Source: CAIMUM01 sp034429715 (GTDB lineage: Bacteria > Chloroflexota > Dehalococcoidia > GIF9 > UBA5629). From it: a stretch of 16,275 bases of DNA. Below, piece after piece: positions 7,156-13,278 of this stretch. Location of the stretch: NCBI GenBank assembly GCA_034429715.1, contig DAOUFR010000111.1, positions 1 to 16,275 of the forward strand. The letters run 5' to 3'. The notes under the pieces are model-generated. The model worked only from the letters and a program-made list of their open reading frames with translations, ran no database searches and was not told the DNA's origin. The translations under genes and the position numbers were made by a program. The number at the start of each line of letters is the position of its first letter. The first letter of the stretch is position 1.

Positions 7156-7655
7156 CCCTGGCGTATATCGGCCTGGGCTCCAACCTGGGGGACAGGGAGG
7201 CCAATTTAAATAGGGCTCTCAACATGTTGTCGCTAAGTGCCCGCATAGTAGACATATCCCCCATTTTTCTGACTGAACCCGAGATATATAAAGATCAACC
7301 GGATTTCTTGAACAGTGTGGCCTGCGTGGATACGAACTGTACTGCGGTGGAACTGCTGAAGATACTGAATGGAATAGAGGCGCGGATGGGAAGAGAACGG
7401 ACCTATGCCGGCGCGCCGCGTGTTATAGATCTGGACCTGCTTTTCTTCGGAAAGGATATAATTAGTCGGCCGGGTCTCGATGTGCCGCACCCACGACTGC
7501 ACCTGAGGGCTTTCGTGCTGGCGCCTATGGCAGAGATCGCCCCCGATTTTATGCATCCTGCTTTACATAAAAGTGTGAGAGAATTGCTGATAGACCTGAA
7601 GCCCGGTTACAGGATAGAGAAGTGGGGGAGTAATACAGGCAAGGGGAAGGACTGA
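7152..7655 (+). CDS. folK: 2-amino-4-hydroxy-6-hydroxymethyldihydropteridine pyrophosphokinase
   Basis: HPPK transfers pyrophosphate from ATP to 6-hydroxymethyl-7,8-dihydropterin, making the FolP substrate. The 167-residue protein shows YIGLGSNLGDREANLNRAL at residues 5-23. EPEIYKDQPDFLNSVA (42-57) and the MGRERTYAGAPRVIDLDLLFFG block (79-100) follow. In that block D93 and D95 match the two Mg-binding aspartates, and R81 and R90 match catalytic-loop arginines. VPHPRLHLRAFVLAPM at 111-126 completes the family signature. The ATG overlaps the folP stop (ATGA), so the two proteins are translationally coupled. The PTPS gene follows after 2 bp. The assignment is firm. Confidence 0.95.
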   Translation: MTLAYIGLGSNLGDREANLNRALNMLSLSARIVDISPIFLTEPEIYKDQPDFLNSVACVDTNCTAVELLKILNGIEARMGRERTYAGAPRVIDLDLLFFGKDIISRPGLDVPHPRLHLRAFVLAPMAEIAPDFMHPALHKSVRELLIDLKPGYRIEKWGSNTGKGKD

Positions 7656-7657
7656 AC

Positions 7658-8026
7658 ATGTATATTATCTCGGTTGAAAAAAGTTTTGACGCCGCCCATT
7701 TTCTGCGCGGTTATGAGGGAAAGTGCGAGAAGCTGCACGGACACAGGTACAGGGTGGTCGTGAGATTGGTATGCCGCAGGCTAAACCAGGTGGGGCTTGC
7801 CTATGATTTCACTGCTTTGAAGAGGCAGGTAGTGGAAGTTACAGGAAGATACGATCACCAGTGTCTCAACGATATCGAGCCCTTCAACCGGATCAACCCG
7901 TCTGCGGAGAATATAGCATCCACCATCTATGATGCTCTCAAGCCTGATTTCAGCGGGGATGCCGGTCTTGACAGCGTCGAGGTCTGGGAATCGCCGGAAT
8001 CATGCGCTCTTTATCGTCCGGGGTAA
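7658..8026 (+). CDS. 6-pyruvoyltetrahydropterin synthase/QueD family, probable FolB-replacing type
   Basis: This 122-residue T-fold enzyme of COG0720 acts on 7,8-dihydroneopterin triphosphate. H14, H27 and H29 are the zinc ligands. The catalytic region reads C23-E24-K25-L26-H27-G28-H29. QueD enzymes have C-x3-HGH. The PTPS-III enzymes that make 6-hydroxymethyl-dihydropterin, and so bypass FolB, use a glutamate near this place; proteins carrying both Cys and Glu have been described as dual PTPS-I/III. Here both residues are present. YDHQCLND at 55-62 and VEVWESPESCALY at 108-120 give the remaining conserved His and Glu. The gene is 2 bp after folK, has an AAGGA ribosome site 6 nt before the ATG, and no queuosine genes adjoin it. 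A folate role is therefore favoured; QueD activity in addition is possible. Confidence 0.85.
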   Translation: MYIISVEKSFDAAHFLRGYEGKCEKLHGHRYRVVVRLVCRRLNQVGLAYDFTALKRQVVEVTGRYDHQCLNDIEPFNRINPSAENIASTIYDALKPDFSGDAGLDSVEVWESPESCALYRPG

Positions 8027-8030
8027 AATT

Positions 8031-8213
8031 TCAGGAGCTCATGTCAGGCGGCAGCAGATTGGGGATGCTGTCTTTGATCAGATACGTGTAGTTGCATTTA
8101 GCGCAGAAAAGAGAGCCTGAGGTTATCTCGCCATCGTTCTTTTCTTCGATCTTGAGGTCGAGCGGCCCCTTGCATACCGGGCAGACGATGATCTCCATTA
8201 TCGATTCTTTCAT
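8031..8213 (-). CDS. Trm112 family small zinc protein
   Basis: This 60-residue protein has two CxxC pairs, C11-PV-C14 and C37-AK-C40, which should bind one zinc. The ending DSIPNLLPPD (residues 48-57) is a hallmark of bacterial Trm112/YcaR-like proteins. In eukaryotes and archaea, Trm112 activates methyltransferases; the bacterial role is poorly defined, so none is asserted here. No clear Shine-Dalgarno stands before the ATG at 8213. A second in-frame ATG at 8198 (M6) would give a 55-residue protein that still contains all the conserved residues. It lies 85 bp after the isochorismatase-family gene on the same strand and ends 4 bp from the converging PTPS stop. Confidence 0.82.
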   Translation of the reverse strand: MKESIMEIIVCPVCKGPLDLKIEEKNDGEITSGSLFCAKCNYTYLIKDSIPNLLPPDMSS

Positions 8214-8242
8214 ATTCTCGATCCGTGTCCTTTATGAATAGC

Positions 8243-8281
8243 TTTCAACCGGTGATCATTTTAACACATCCGGCGTTGAAA
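8243..8281 (-). repeat. Inverted repeat between the isochorismatase-like and Trm112 genes
   Basis: TTTCAAC at 8243-8249 and GTTGAAA at 8275-8281 are perfect complements. Inside them CGG and CCG can add three more pairs with a 2-nt bulge. The loop is about 17 nt and no T-tract follows, so it is a poor intrinsic terminator. It could be a processing or regulatory element in the 85-bp gap. Confidence 0.3.
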
Positions 8282-8298
8282 CAGGTGTATCATCAGCA

Positions 8299-8874
8299 TT
8301 ATTTAACCACTTTGTTCTTAAAGAGGGGTGAGATCACCTTGAACTCGGGTATTCCGGCCCGCTGCAATAGCTGGAACACTGCTATTTCGGTGGTCGTGAT
8401 GACAGCGCCCGCATCCCGCATCAATTTCAGGGCTTTTTTCCAATCAGTCTTATATCTTGAGCACACCGCATCGCTGATAACGTGCACGTAATATCCCTGT
8501 GCCACCAGGTCTATCACCGATTGCAGCACGCATACATGCGATTCGATGCCGGCCACCATGACATACTTCTTATTTAACTTCTTAAAGGTATCCTGAAAGG
8601 TTTGATCGCCCCAGCAGCTGAAGCTGAGCTTATCGATCGGTTTGTAATGATCTTTCAAGCTGGCCCTGATAGGGTCGACGGTATTGCCCAGCCCCCTGCT
8701 GTATTGCTCGGTAACGAGTACCGGCACCCTCATCGTTTCACATGACGCTATTATGAGGTTAACGTTGCTTTCGCAGTTGCTGTAGACATCCTTCTTCATA
8801 GCTACTGCGAGGTTACTCTGAAAATCGATCAGCAGAAAAACCGCATCGGCTGCGTTCATCTTAAATTTGTCCAT
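8299..8874 (-). CDS. Isochorismatase-family cysteine hydrolase
   Basis: This 191-residue alpha/beta hydrolase has the Asp-Lys-Cys triad of the family, counted from the ATG at 8874. D17 lies in FLLIDFQSNL, K82 in PIDKLSFSCW, and C115 in GIESHVCVLQSV. The Cys follows the usual nonproline cis-peptide region. The substrate is unknown; related proteins include YcaC-like hydrolases and nicotinamidases, and no aromatic-siderophore genes are near. The start chosen is 8874. An ATG at 8895 also fits the frame, but the strong AGGAGG at 8891-8886 lies just inside it, and the predicted promoter would leave only about 13 nt of leader before it. An in-frame ATG at 8859 has no ribosome site. The gene has its own promoter. 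Confidence 0.85.
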   Translation of the reverse strand: MDKFKMNAADAVFLLIDFQSNLAVAMKKDVYSNCESNVNLIIASCETMRVPVLVTEQYSRGLGNTVDPIRASLKDHYKPIDKLSFSCWGDQTFQDTFKKLNKKYVMVAGIESHVCVLQSVIDLVAQGYYVHVISDAVCSRYKTDWKKALKLMRDAGAVITTTEIAVFQLLQRAGIPEFKVISPLFKNKVVK

Positions 8875-8885
8875 ACCGGTGAAGA

Positions 8886-8891
8886 CCTCCT
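8886..8891 (-). promoter_or_regulatory. Ribosome binding site deciding the isochorismatase-like start
   Basis: AGGAGG on the minus strand lies 11 nt before the ATG at 8874 and downstream of the alternative ATG at 8895. Its strength argues that translation starts at 8874, although 11 nt is slightly long. Confidence 0.55.
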
Positions 8892-8914
8892 CCATTAAGA
8901 GAATACCTGTTGAT

Positions 8915-8942
8915 ATTACAGAGAGATGGCAGGCGGTGTCAA
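8915..8942 (-). promoter_or_regulatory. Sigma70-type promoter for the isochorismatase-like gene
   Basis: On the minus strand, a perfect TTGACA (8942-8937) is followed by 16 bp and TGTAAT (8920-8915), which matches five of six -10 positions. Transcription would begin near 8908 and leave a leader of about 34 nt containing the AGGAGG site before the 8874 start. Confidence 0.65.
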
Positions 8943-8967
8943 AATCAACCGTATTTGCCTGTGCCTC

Positions 8968-8973
8968 TATAAT
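8968..8973 (+). promoter_or_regulatory. Consensus -10 box upstream of the glutaredoxin-FTR operon
   Basis: TATAAT matches the -10 consensus exactly, about 67 bp before the glutaredoxin ATG. The hexamer 17 bp upstream, TCAACC, matches only three of six -35 positions, so an activator may be needed. It lies back to back with the minus-strand promoter. Confidence 0.4.
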
Positions 8974-9026
8974 TAAGATATCATTCGTTAAAGACGTAAA
9001 AATGATTTAATCCGCATGGGTGAATC

Positions 9027-9035
9027 GAGGAGAGG
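9027..9035 (+). promoter_or_regulatory. Ribosome binding site deciding the glutaredoxin start
   Basis: GAGGAGAGG ends 5 nt before the ATG at 9041. It lies inside the longer reading that would begin at GTG 9020, so the shorter start is preferred. Confidence 0.7.
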
Positions 9036-9040
9036 TTGCT

Positions 9041-9322
9041 ATGACGATTGAGCATGTCGGCGGTAAAAACGCGGGTAAGCTCATGCTTTATGCATTGAGC
9101 ACATGCATCTGGTGCAGGAAAACCAAGCAGCTGTTAGCGGACCTGGGCGTCGAGTACGACTATGTCTTCGTTGACCTGCTTCAAGGGCAGGAGAGAGAGC
9201 AGACCATCGCCATGGTTGAGAAATGGAATCCTGATGGATCATTTCCCACGCTGGTGATTAATGACAGCAAGTGTATCGTCGGTTTCAAGGAGAGTGCGAT
9301 TAAAGAGGCGCTTAAACTGTGA
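9041..9322 (+). CDS. Glutaredoxin/NrdH-like thiol redox protein
   Basis: This 93-residue thioredoxin-fold protein has the dithiol motif C22-IW-C25 after strand KLMLYALST. Its cis-proline is in SFPTLVI (P69), and the C-terminal VGFKESAIKEAL matches the glutaredoxin G-F-x-x-x-x-I/L helix. No glutathione enzymes are seen. The next gene encodes an FTR-type disulfide reductase, so this protein is probably reduced by ferredoxin through that partner, rather than by glutathione; that is inference. The start is the ATG at 9041 because a strong GAGGAGAGG is 5 nt upstream; a GTG at 9020 would add seven residues without its own site. The stop overlaps the next start by 4 bp (GTGA). Confidence 0.87.
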   Translation: MTIEHVGGKNAGKLMLYALSTCIWCRKTKQLLADLGVEYDYVFVDLLQGQEREQTIAMVEKWNPDGSFPTLVINDSKCIVGFKESAIKEALKL

Positions 9323-9828
9323 GTGCGGATAAAGCCATCGCTCCGGAAGAAATCGAAAAAGGCTACTTGAGGTGTAAAAAAGACGCCGAAGCGGGTGGAT
9401 ATCATATCAATCCTGACTCAGATTTTGCCCGCGGCCTGGTGAGCGGCCTTCTGGTCAACCAGGAACGGTACGGGTATCAGTCATGTCCCTGTCGCCTGGC
9501 CAGCGGTAATAAGGATGAAGACCTGGATATCATATGTCCCTGCGATTACAGGGACCAGGATGTGGTCGAATACGGGGCCTGCTACTGTGCCCTGTACGTT
9601 TCTCAAGATGTACTGGACGGGAAGCAGGAGCTGGCCTCCATTCCCGAGAGGCGGCCGCCGCGCGCGCTTCGCCGCAAGGCTGCTGCTCCAGCCTTATCCG
9701 GCCCCCTGAAGGTGCCGCTGCCTGTCTGGCGCTGTAAAGTATGCGGATATCTCTGTGCCCGCGACGGGCCTCCCGAGATATGTCCTATCTGCAAAGCAAA
9801 AAAAGAGAGATTCGAACGTTTTCTGTAA
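9319..9828 (+). CDS. Ferredoxin:thioredoxin reductase catalytic domain fused to rubredoxin (ferredoxin:disulfide reductase type)
   Basis: This 169-residue fusion starts at a GTG inside the glutaredoxin stop. Residues 1-95 are the FTR beta-type catalytic domain with C56-P-C58, C73-P-C75 and C88-Y-C90. By homology C56, C73, C75 and C88 hold the [4Fe-4S] cluster, and C58 with C90 form the redox disulfide. Spacing is X14 and X12, whereas plant-type enzymes have X16 and X8, and the last motif is CYC instead of CHC. Residues about 135-169 form a rubredoxin-like iron site, C139-KV-C142 and C155-PI-C158, after a basic, proline- and alanine-rich linker. Such FTR-rubredoxin fusions are known from methanogens and anaerobic bacteria as ferredoxin:disulfide reductases. 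The partner is probably the coupled glutaredoxin. No FTR alpha subunit is nearby. Confidence 0.88.
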   Translation: MSADKAIAPEEIEKGYLRCKKDAEAGGYHINPDSDFARGLVSGLLVNQERYGYQSCPCRLASGNKDEDLDIICPCDYRDQDVVEYGACYCALYVSQDVLDGKQELASIPERRPPRALRRKAAAPALSGPLKVPLPVWRCKVCGYLCARDGPPEICPICKAKKERFERFL

Positions 9829-9843
9829 CTATAGACGTTTGCC

Positions 9844-10737
9844 CTACTTGACCCGTTTCAATGCATTGCTGACAGCGATGAGGACGATTCCGACCAGCAG
9901 GAGAGCGCCCCCGTATATCATCACAATACTATTGAAATCCTGCACCAATCTCAGCAGCCAGTCCCGGATCAGCGGCGGCAGATTAAACTGTGATATCAGT
10001 GATTTACCCAGGCTGCCGGCGGGCAGGATGATGATGAATTGAAGTATCCCGCTGATGGCGGAGACCAGTCCCAGTTCGCCGGACATGAATCCGGGCTTGC
10101 GCGCTATAAAAACAATAGCTATAACCAATGCTATCATCAATAGCAGCAGGGGGACCAGGCTGGACATGAGGATGACTACGAAGGACTTGAGCGCAGCCAG
10201 CTGCTCAAGCATATCGAACAGGCCGTTTATCTGCCCGGTATCTACATTTTTAGTAATCGATTCTGCGTTGACGCCCAGCATCTGAAATACAGGGCTGAGT
10301 GCAGGCAGGTCCATTAAAGCCTGGACATGGGCTGACAGGTTGTCAACCAGCGGCTTTTGCGCAGCTACCGTATCCAGCAATTTACCATTCTTTAGACTAT
10401 CGAGGGTGAATGCATACATATTCCGCACACAGGTCCGCATTAGATCTTTTATCTGCGGCTCAAAGTTAATAACGGCAAGCTCCGCTGATTTGGCCAGCAC
10501 AGGATTCTTGGGAGCAACATTTTCTTTGAGCCAGCTGTTTGTGAGGGCCGGGACATCGATGTCGTTCACGTAGGAAGCTACACAATCGGGATTGAACACG
10601 GTTTGTTGCAGCGATATTATCGGCCCCAACAAAACAAGAGTAATAAATAGCAGTATTCCCAGGACGATCAGCAGTATTTTTCTACCTGACGAGAGATCGG
10701 GCGCATTACTGAAATAGCCGATAAACCCTATCTTCAT
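9844..10737 (-). CDS. Unknown membrane protein with four predicted helices and a large external domain
   Basis: I do not recognise the family. Counted from the ATG at 10737 (297 residues), hydrophobic segments lie near residues 21-44, 186-212, 222-242 and 271-293. A region of about 140 residues (45-185) between the first two is probably outside the membrane and holds C52 and C103, which could pair. The C terminus ALKRVK is basic. The layout, one helix, a soluble domain, then three helices, suggests a sensor or a scaffold, but no catalytic motif is seen. The start at 10737 is preferred because AGGGGG lies 7 nt upstream; a TTG at 10764 would add nine residues. It ends 15 bp from the converging FTR-rubredoxin gene and has its own good promoter. 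Confidence 0.8.
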   Translation of the reverse strand: MKIGFIGYFSNAPDLSSGRKILLIVLGILLFITLVLLGPIISLQQTVFNPDCVASYVNDIDVPALTNSWLKENVAPKNPVLAKSAELAVINFEPQIKDLMRTCVRNMYAFTLDSLKNGKLLDTVAAQKPLVDNLSAHVQALMDLPALSPVFQMLGVNAESITKNVDTGQINGLFDMLEQLAALKSFVVILMSSLVPLLLLMIALVIAIVFIARKPGFMSGELGLVSAISGILQFIIILPAGSLGKSLISQFNLPPLIRDWLLRLVQDFNSIVMIYGGALLLVGIVLIAVSNALKRVK

Positions 10738-10744
10738 TTCACTA

Positions 10745-10750
10745 CCCCCT
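10745..10750 (-). promoter_or_regulatory. Ribosome binding site deciding the membrane-protein start
   Basis: AGGGGG on the minus strand lies 7 nt before the ATG at 10737 and inside the longer TTG-initiated reading, so it supports the shorter protein. Confidence 0.55.
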
Positions 10751-10760
10751 GCTTTTTTCG

Positions 10761-10799
10761 ACAATGGAAACCGATCGGGACGTATCGTGTGTCCATTGT
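10761..10799 (-). promoter_or_regulatory. Long imperfect dyad over the promoter of the membrane-protein gene
   Basis: ACAATGGA (10761-10768) and TCCATTGT (10792-10799) are perfect 8-bp complements. Inside them AC/GT and CGAT/ATCG extend the dyad to about 14 pairs with one mismatch and one bulge, leaving an 8-nt centre. The right arm covers most of the predicted -10 box and the left arm lies about 20-27 bp downstream of the predicted start site, so it suits a repressor operator better than an RNA hairpin. Confidence 0.45.
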
Positions 10800-10823
10800 A
10801 TCATCACTATGATATGTTGCCAA
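10795..10823 (-). promoter_or_regulatory. Extended -10 promoter for the unknown membrane-protein gene
   Basis: On the minus strand, TTGGCA (10823-10818) is followed by exactly 17 bp and TACAAT (10800-10795). A TG one base before the -10 makes it an extended promoter. Each hexamer matches five of six consensus positions. Transcription would start near 10788. Confidence 0.65.
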
Positions 10824-10832
10824 AGATGAGTG

Positions 10833-10861
10833 TTGATAAGGTGCGGTGCTTGCGATAAGAT
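10833..10861 (+). promoter_or_regulatory. Weak candidate promoter for the SGNH hydrolase gene
   Basis: TTGATA (10833-10838) is followed by 17 bp and TAAGAT (10856-10861), which match five and four consensus positions. GATAAT at 10859-10864 is an alternative -10 at poor spacing. It diverges from the membrane-protein promoter. Confidence 0.3.
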
Positions 10862-10927
10862 AATACGGTTGTAAAAGCGAAAATACCCGGCATTTCACAG
10901 CTGCCGTTCTGGCCAATCGTTCCCGCC

Positions 10928-11707
10928 ATGAATGATCTGAAGAAGAAATATGAACTGCACAGGCTTGCCTGGCTGCAAAGTCAGGGCTCCGTCTATTTCC
11001 CTTTCTGGGATATGGTCTTCAAGTATCCCCCGCTGGCCTGCTTTAACTCCCTGGTGAAGCTGAAGGCCAGGTTATTCAATACAAGCATCATACATACCAT
11101 AGGGGACAGTCATGTTAAGCCCTTCATCTACCGCTGTCCCTTTCTGGTGCATCATATATCCCAGGCCACGGCACATAACCTGATCAAGAAGGAAAGCTTC
11201 ACCAGGTCGTCGGAATACCTGGCCCTGTTTCTCAAAAGGGTGAATAAGCAACGGGACGTTGTGTTTCTGGTTTTCGGCGAGATAGATGCCAGGGTCCACA
11301 TTTATTTACAGTACGGCAAGAACGGTAAAACGGTGAGCATTGAAACATTAATCGACAGGACAGTTGCCAGATATGGTGCGGCCATACAGCAAATAAAGGG
11401 CGATGGTTACGCTATCTGTATACACGGCATTCCGCCGGCAGCCAGCAAGGAGTTCATCACGGCTCTGCCCTTTGCGGGCAACGCCAGGGAGCGCAGCGAG
11501 ATATCCAGGATATTCAACGAGAAACTCAGGTTATTTTGTGAGAGCATCGATGTCCCGTATGTGGATATTCAATCTATCGCAGCGGACAGCAAAGGCTTCA
11601 TAAAGAAGTACTATCTGGCCGATGAAGTTCACTGCAACAGCAGGATTGTGCCGTTTACCCGCAAGACGATCGCAGCAGCTTTCAGGGGTACAAAGAAGAT
11701 AGGTTAG
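10928..11707 (+). CDS. SGNH/GDSL-like hydrolase of the GEID type
   Basis: This 259-residue protein carries the SGNH-hydrolase landmarks. They are the nucleophile block TIGDSHVKPF with S61, a GEIDARVH segment at residues 117-124 in place of the usual GxND, and ADEVHCN at 231-237. The last of these gives the D232-x2-H235 catalytic pair. From memory, similar GDSH/GEID proteins occur in surface-polysaccharide loci, where esterase or acyl-transfer roles are supposed. Here the gene stands alone, so the substrate is unknown. There is no signal peptide and no membrane helix, so it is probably cytoplasmic. No good Shine-Dalgarno precedes the ATG at 10928. A very strong terminator follows 21 bp after the stop. 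Confidence 0.72.
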   Translation: MNDLKKKYELHRLAWLQSQGSVYFPFWDMVFKYPPLACFNSLVKLKARLFNTSIIHTIGDSHVKPFIYRCPFLVHHISQATAHNLIKKESFTRSSEYLALFLKRVNKQRDVVFLVFGEIDARVHIYLQYGKNGKTVSIETLIDRTVARYGAAIQQIKGDGYAICIHGIPPAASKEFITALPFAGNARERSEISRIFNEKLRLFCESIDVPYVDIQSIAADSKGFIKKYYLADEVHCNSRIVPFTRKTIAAAFRGTKKIG

Positions 11708-11728
11708 TACGATAGGAAGCAGTAATAG

Positions 11729-11761
11729 AAGGGCCGGCCCAGGTTACCTGGGCCGGCCCTT
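11729..11761. terminator. Bidirectional terminator with a 15-bp perfect GC-rich stem
   Basis: AAGGGCCGGCCCAGG (11729-11743) and its exact complement (11747-11761) enclose a TTA loop. The stem is 15 bp without mismatch. T-rich but broken runs follow on both sides. It sits between converging genes, 21 bp after the SGNH stop and 5 bp beyond the dehydratase stop, so it can serve both transcripts. Confidence 0.9.
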
Positions 11762-11766
11762 TCAGT

Positions 11767-13263
11767 TTAACTCTCTATGCCGGCTATTCTCTTGGCCATT
11801 TTCTTACGGGCTTCGATGTCATACTGCGTGGTGATGGCAATCTGTTCCATAACGGGCGAACCGCCGCCGTGGAAACCGCCGACCTGCGCTACGCCGCCGG
11901 TGGACGAGCAGAGCATATCACCCACATGCATCCAGAGCTTGATGGCATCATCGACTTTTACGTCCGGATTGCGCATGGTGTATTTCTCCAGCAGTGTCTT
12001 GGTCTCAGGATTGAGGAAGTCTCCCTCGTGGGGGAAGGTAGCGGGGATTCCGCCCGCCACATCGCAGAGTATCTCGGCCTCACGGTAGACCGCCTCGCCG
12101 GTCAGGCAGCGTCCGACATTGCAGTAGATCGAGTTGGGGATATAGCTGCCGGGGCCGTAGGGCATGAAGCCCATGCCCGGTATATAGACCTCTGGTTTGC
12201 CCAGCTCCGAGGCGGTAAAGCCGGCTGCGTAACCGAGTTCGGATATCATAATCAGCTCTGCCAGCTTCTCCCGGACATGGCCGGCCTTGGCAATACCGTT
12301 ATACTCGGCCGCCAGCGCCACCGTTCCCAGCATCAGGTCTCCGATGGCCGGTTTACAACCTGAGTAGCTGTGGCGGTGGAAGAGGGCGAAAAGCAGCGCG
12401 CCCACAGCCCCGTGAATGGTCTCTCCGGCTACGAACACCCTTTCCCACGGGATGAATACCTCATCGAAAATAGTATACGAGTCGGTGGCGCCCTGCATTA
12501 CTCCTTTCTTGTAATGCTTGCGCTCCCTCAGGTTGTGGATGGTTACGACCTGCTTGATGCCCTCCCAGTCGGCGGGTATGGCAAAAGCCACCGCCCAGTC
12601 CTTCTCTTCGGGCAGCAGAGAGCGTGTGGGCACAACAACAATCTCGTCGGCCGTCGAAGCCTCGGAGTTATGTACCTTGCAGCCGCTCACTACGATGCCG
12701 TCGCTCTTGCGCTCCACGATATGCAGGTATAAGTCCGGGTCAGCCTGCTGGCTGGGCCTTTTCATCCTGTCGCCTTTCACGTCAGTCTGAGCGCAGCAGC
12801 CGACCAGGTCTTTGGTCTGGAAATTCTCCAGCCATTTAAGGAAATTCTTATGGTACTCGGTCGCGCCTTTGTTGTGCTTGTCGGCCTCGAATGATATGGC
12901 ATTACATGCATTGGTGCCGTCGATGCCCATGCAGCGCTGAATGCAGCCGCCCACCTGCTGGCAGAGCGCGCGAGTCATGTCCTGCTTCTTGTGCAGGTCC
13001 TCCTTGCTCTGGTGGACGTGGGTGAAGCGGTTGATGGTGTTGCCCGTTATGTGGCTCTTGGCAAGGACAAGGTCCTGGAACCTGGGATCCTGGGCGAAAT
13101 CATAGGTCGATCCGATAATGTTGATGGTGTTCATCTGCAGCTCATCGGTGCGGTCTATCAGATGGCCGTCGAAATATACATTACGGCGCATCTTGCTAAG
13201 CCTGTCGATGAACTGCTTCTTGGTACTGAGGGTTTTCGTACCGGGTTTGCTGCCTGTCGTCAT
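11767..13263 (-). CDS. abfD: 4-hydroxybutyryl-CoA dehydratase (4HPA 3-hydroxylase superfamily)
   Basis: This 498-residue FAD and [4Fe-4S] enzyme is predicted to dehydrate 4-hydroxybutyryl-CoA to crotonyl-CoA, often with vinylacetyl-CoA isomerase activity. In the Clostridium aminobutyricum enzyme the cluster ligands are C99, C103, H292 and C299. Here the same spacing is seen as C107-IQR-C111 and H296-x6-C303. Q109, Y300, K304 and the TDVKGDR segment (residues 160-166) also match its active site and flavin region. Oxygen-using 4-hydroxyphenylacetate hydroxylases of the superfamily lack this cluster. A good AGGAGG stands 4 nt before the ATG. The gene follows the TetR gene by 15 bp and is probably co-regulated with the divergent dehydrogenase. 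A different acyl-CoA substrate is possible. Confidence 0.86.
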   Translation of the reverse strand: MTTGSKPGTKTLSTKKQFIDRLSKMRRNVYFDGHLIDRTDELQMNTINIIGSTYDFAQDPRFQDLVLAKSHITGNTINRFTHVHQSKEDLHKKQDMTRALCQQVGGCIQRCMGIDGTNACNAISFEADKHNKGATEYHKNFLKWLENFQTKDLVGCCAQTDVKGDRMKRPSQQADPDLYLHIVERKSDGIVVSGCKVHNSEASTADEIVVVPTRSLLPEEKDWAVAFAIPADWEGIKQVVTIHNLRERKHYKKGVMQGATDSYTIFDEVFIPWERVFVAGETIHGAVGALLFALFHRHSYSGCKPAIGDLMLGTVALAAEYNGIAKAGHVREKLAELIMISELGYAAGFTASELGKPEVYIPGMGFMPYGPGSYIPNSIYCNVGRCLTGEAVYREAEILCDVAGGIPATFPHEGDFLNPETKTLLEKYTMRNPDVKVDDAIKLWMHVGDMLCSSTGGVAQVGGFHGGGSPVMEQIAITTQYDIEARKKMAKRIAGIES

Positions 13264-13278
13264 GATTCCTCCTATATG

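Noticed and set aside
8875..8895. ATG 8895 as the start of the isochorismatase-family gene
   Set aside because: The AGGAGG site lies inside this extension, and the predicted promoter leaves almost no leader before it. It remains possible but less likely.
10738..10764. TTG 10764 as the start of the membrane protein
   Set aside because: The ATG at 10737 has AGGGGG 7 nt upstream, which lies inside the longer reading.
11767..13263. Reading this gene as 4-hydroxyphenylacetate 3-monooxygenase
   Set aside because: All four Fe-S ligands of 4-hydroxybutyryl-CoA dehydratase are present at the right spacing, and the setting is anaerobic.
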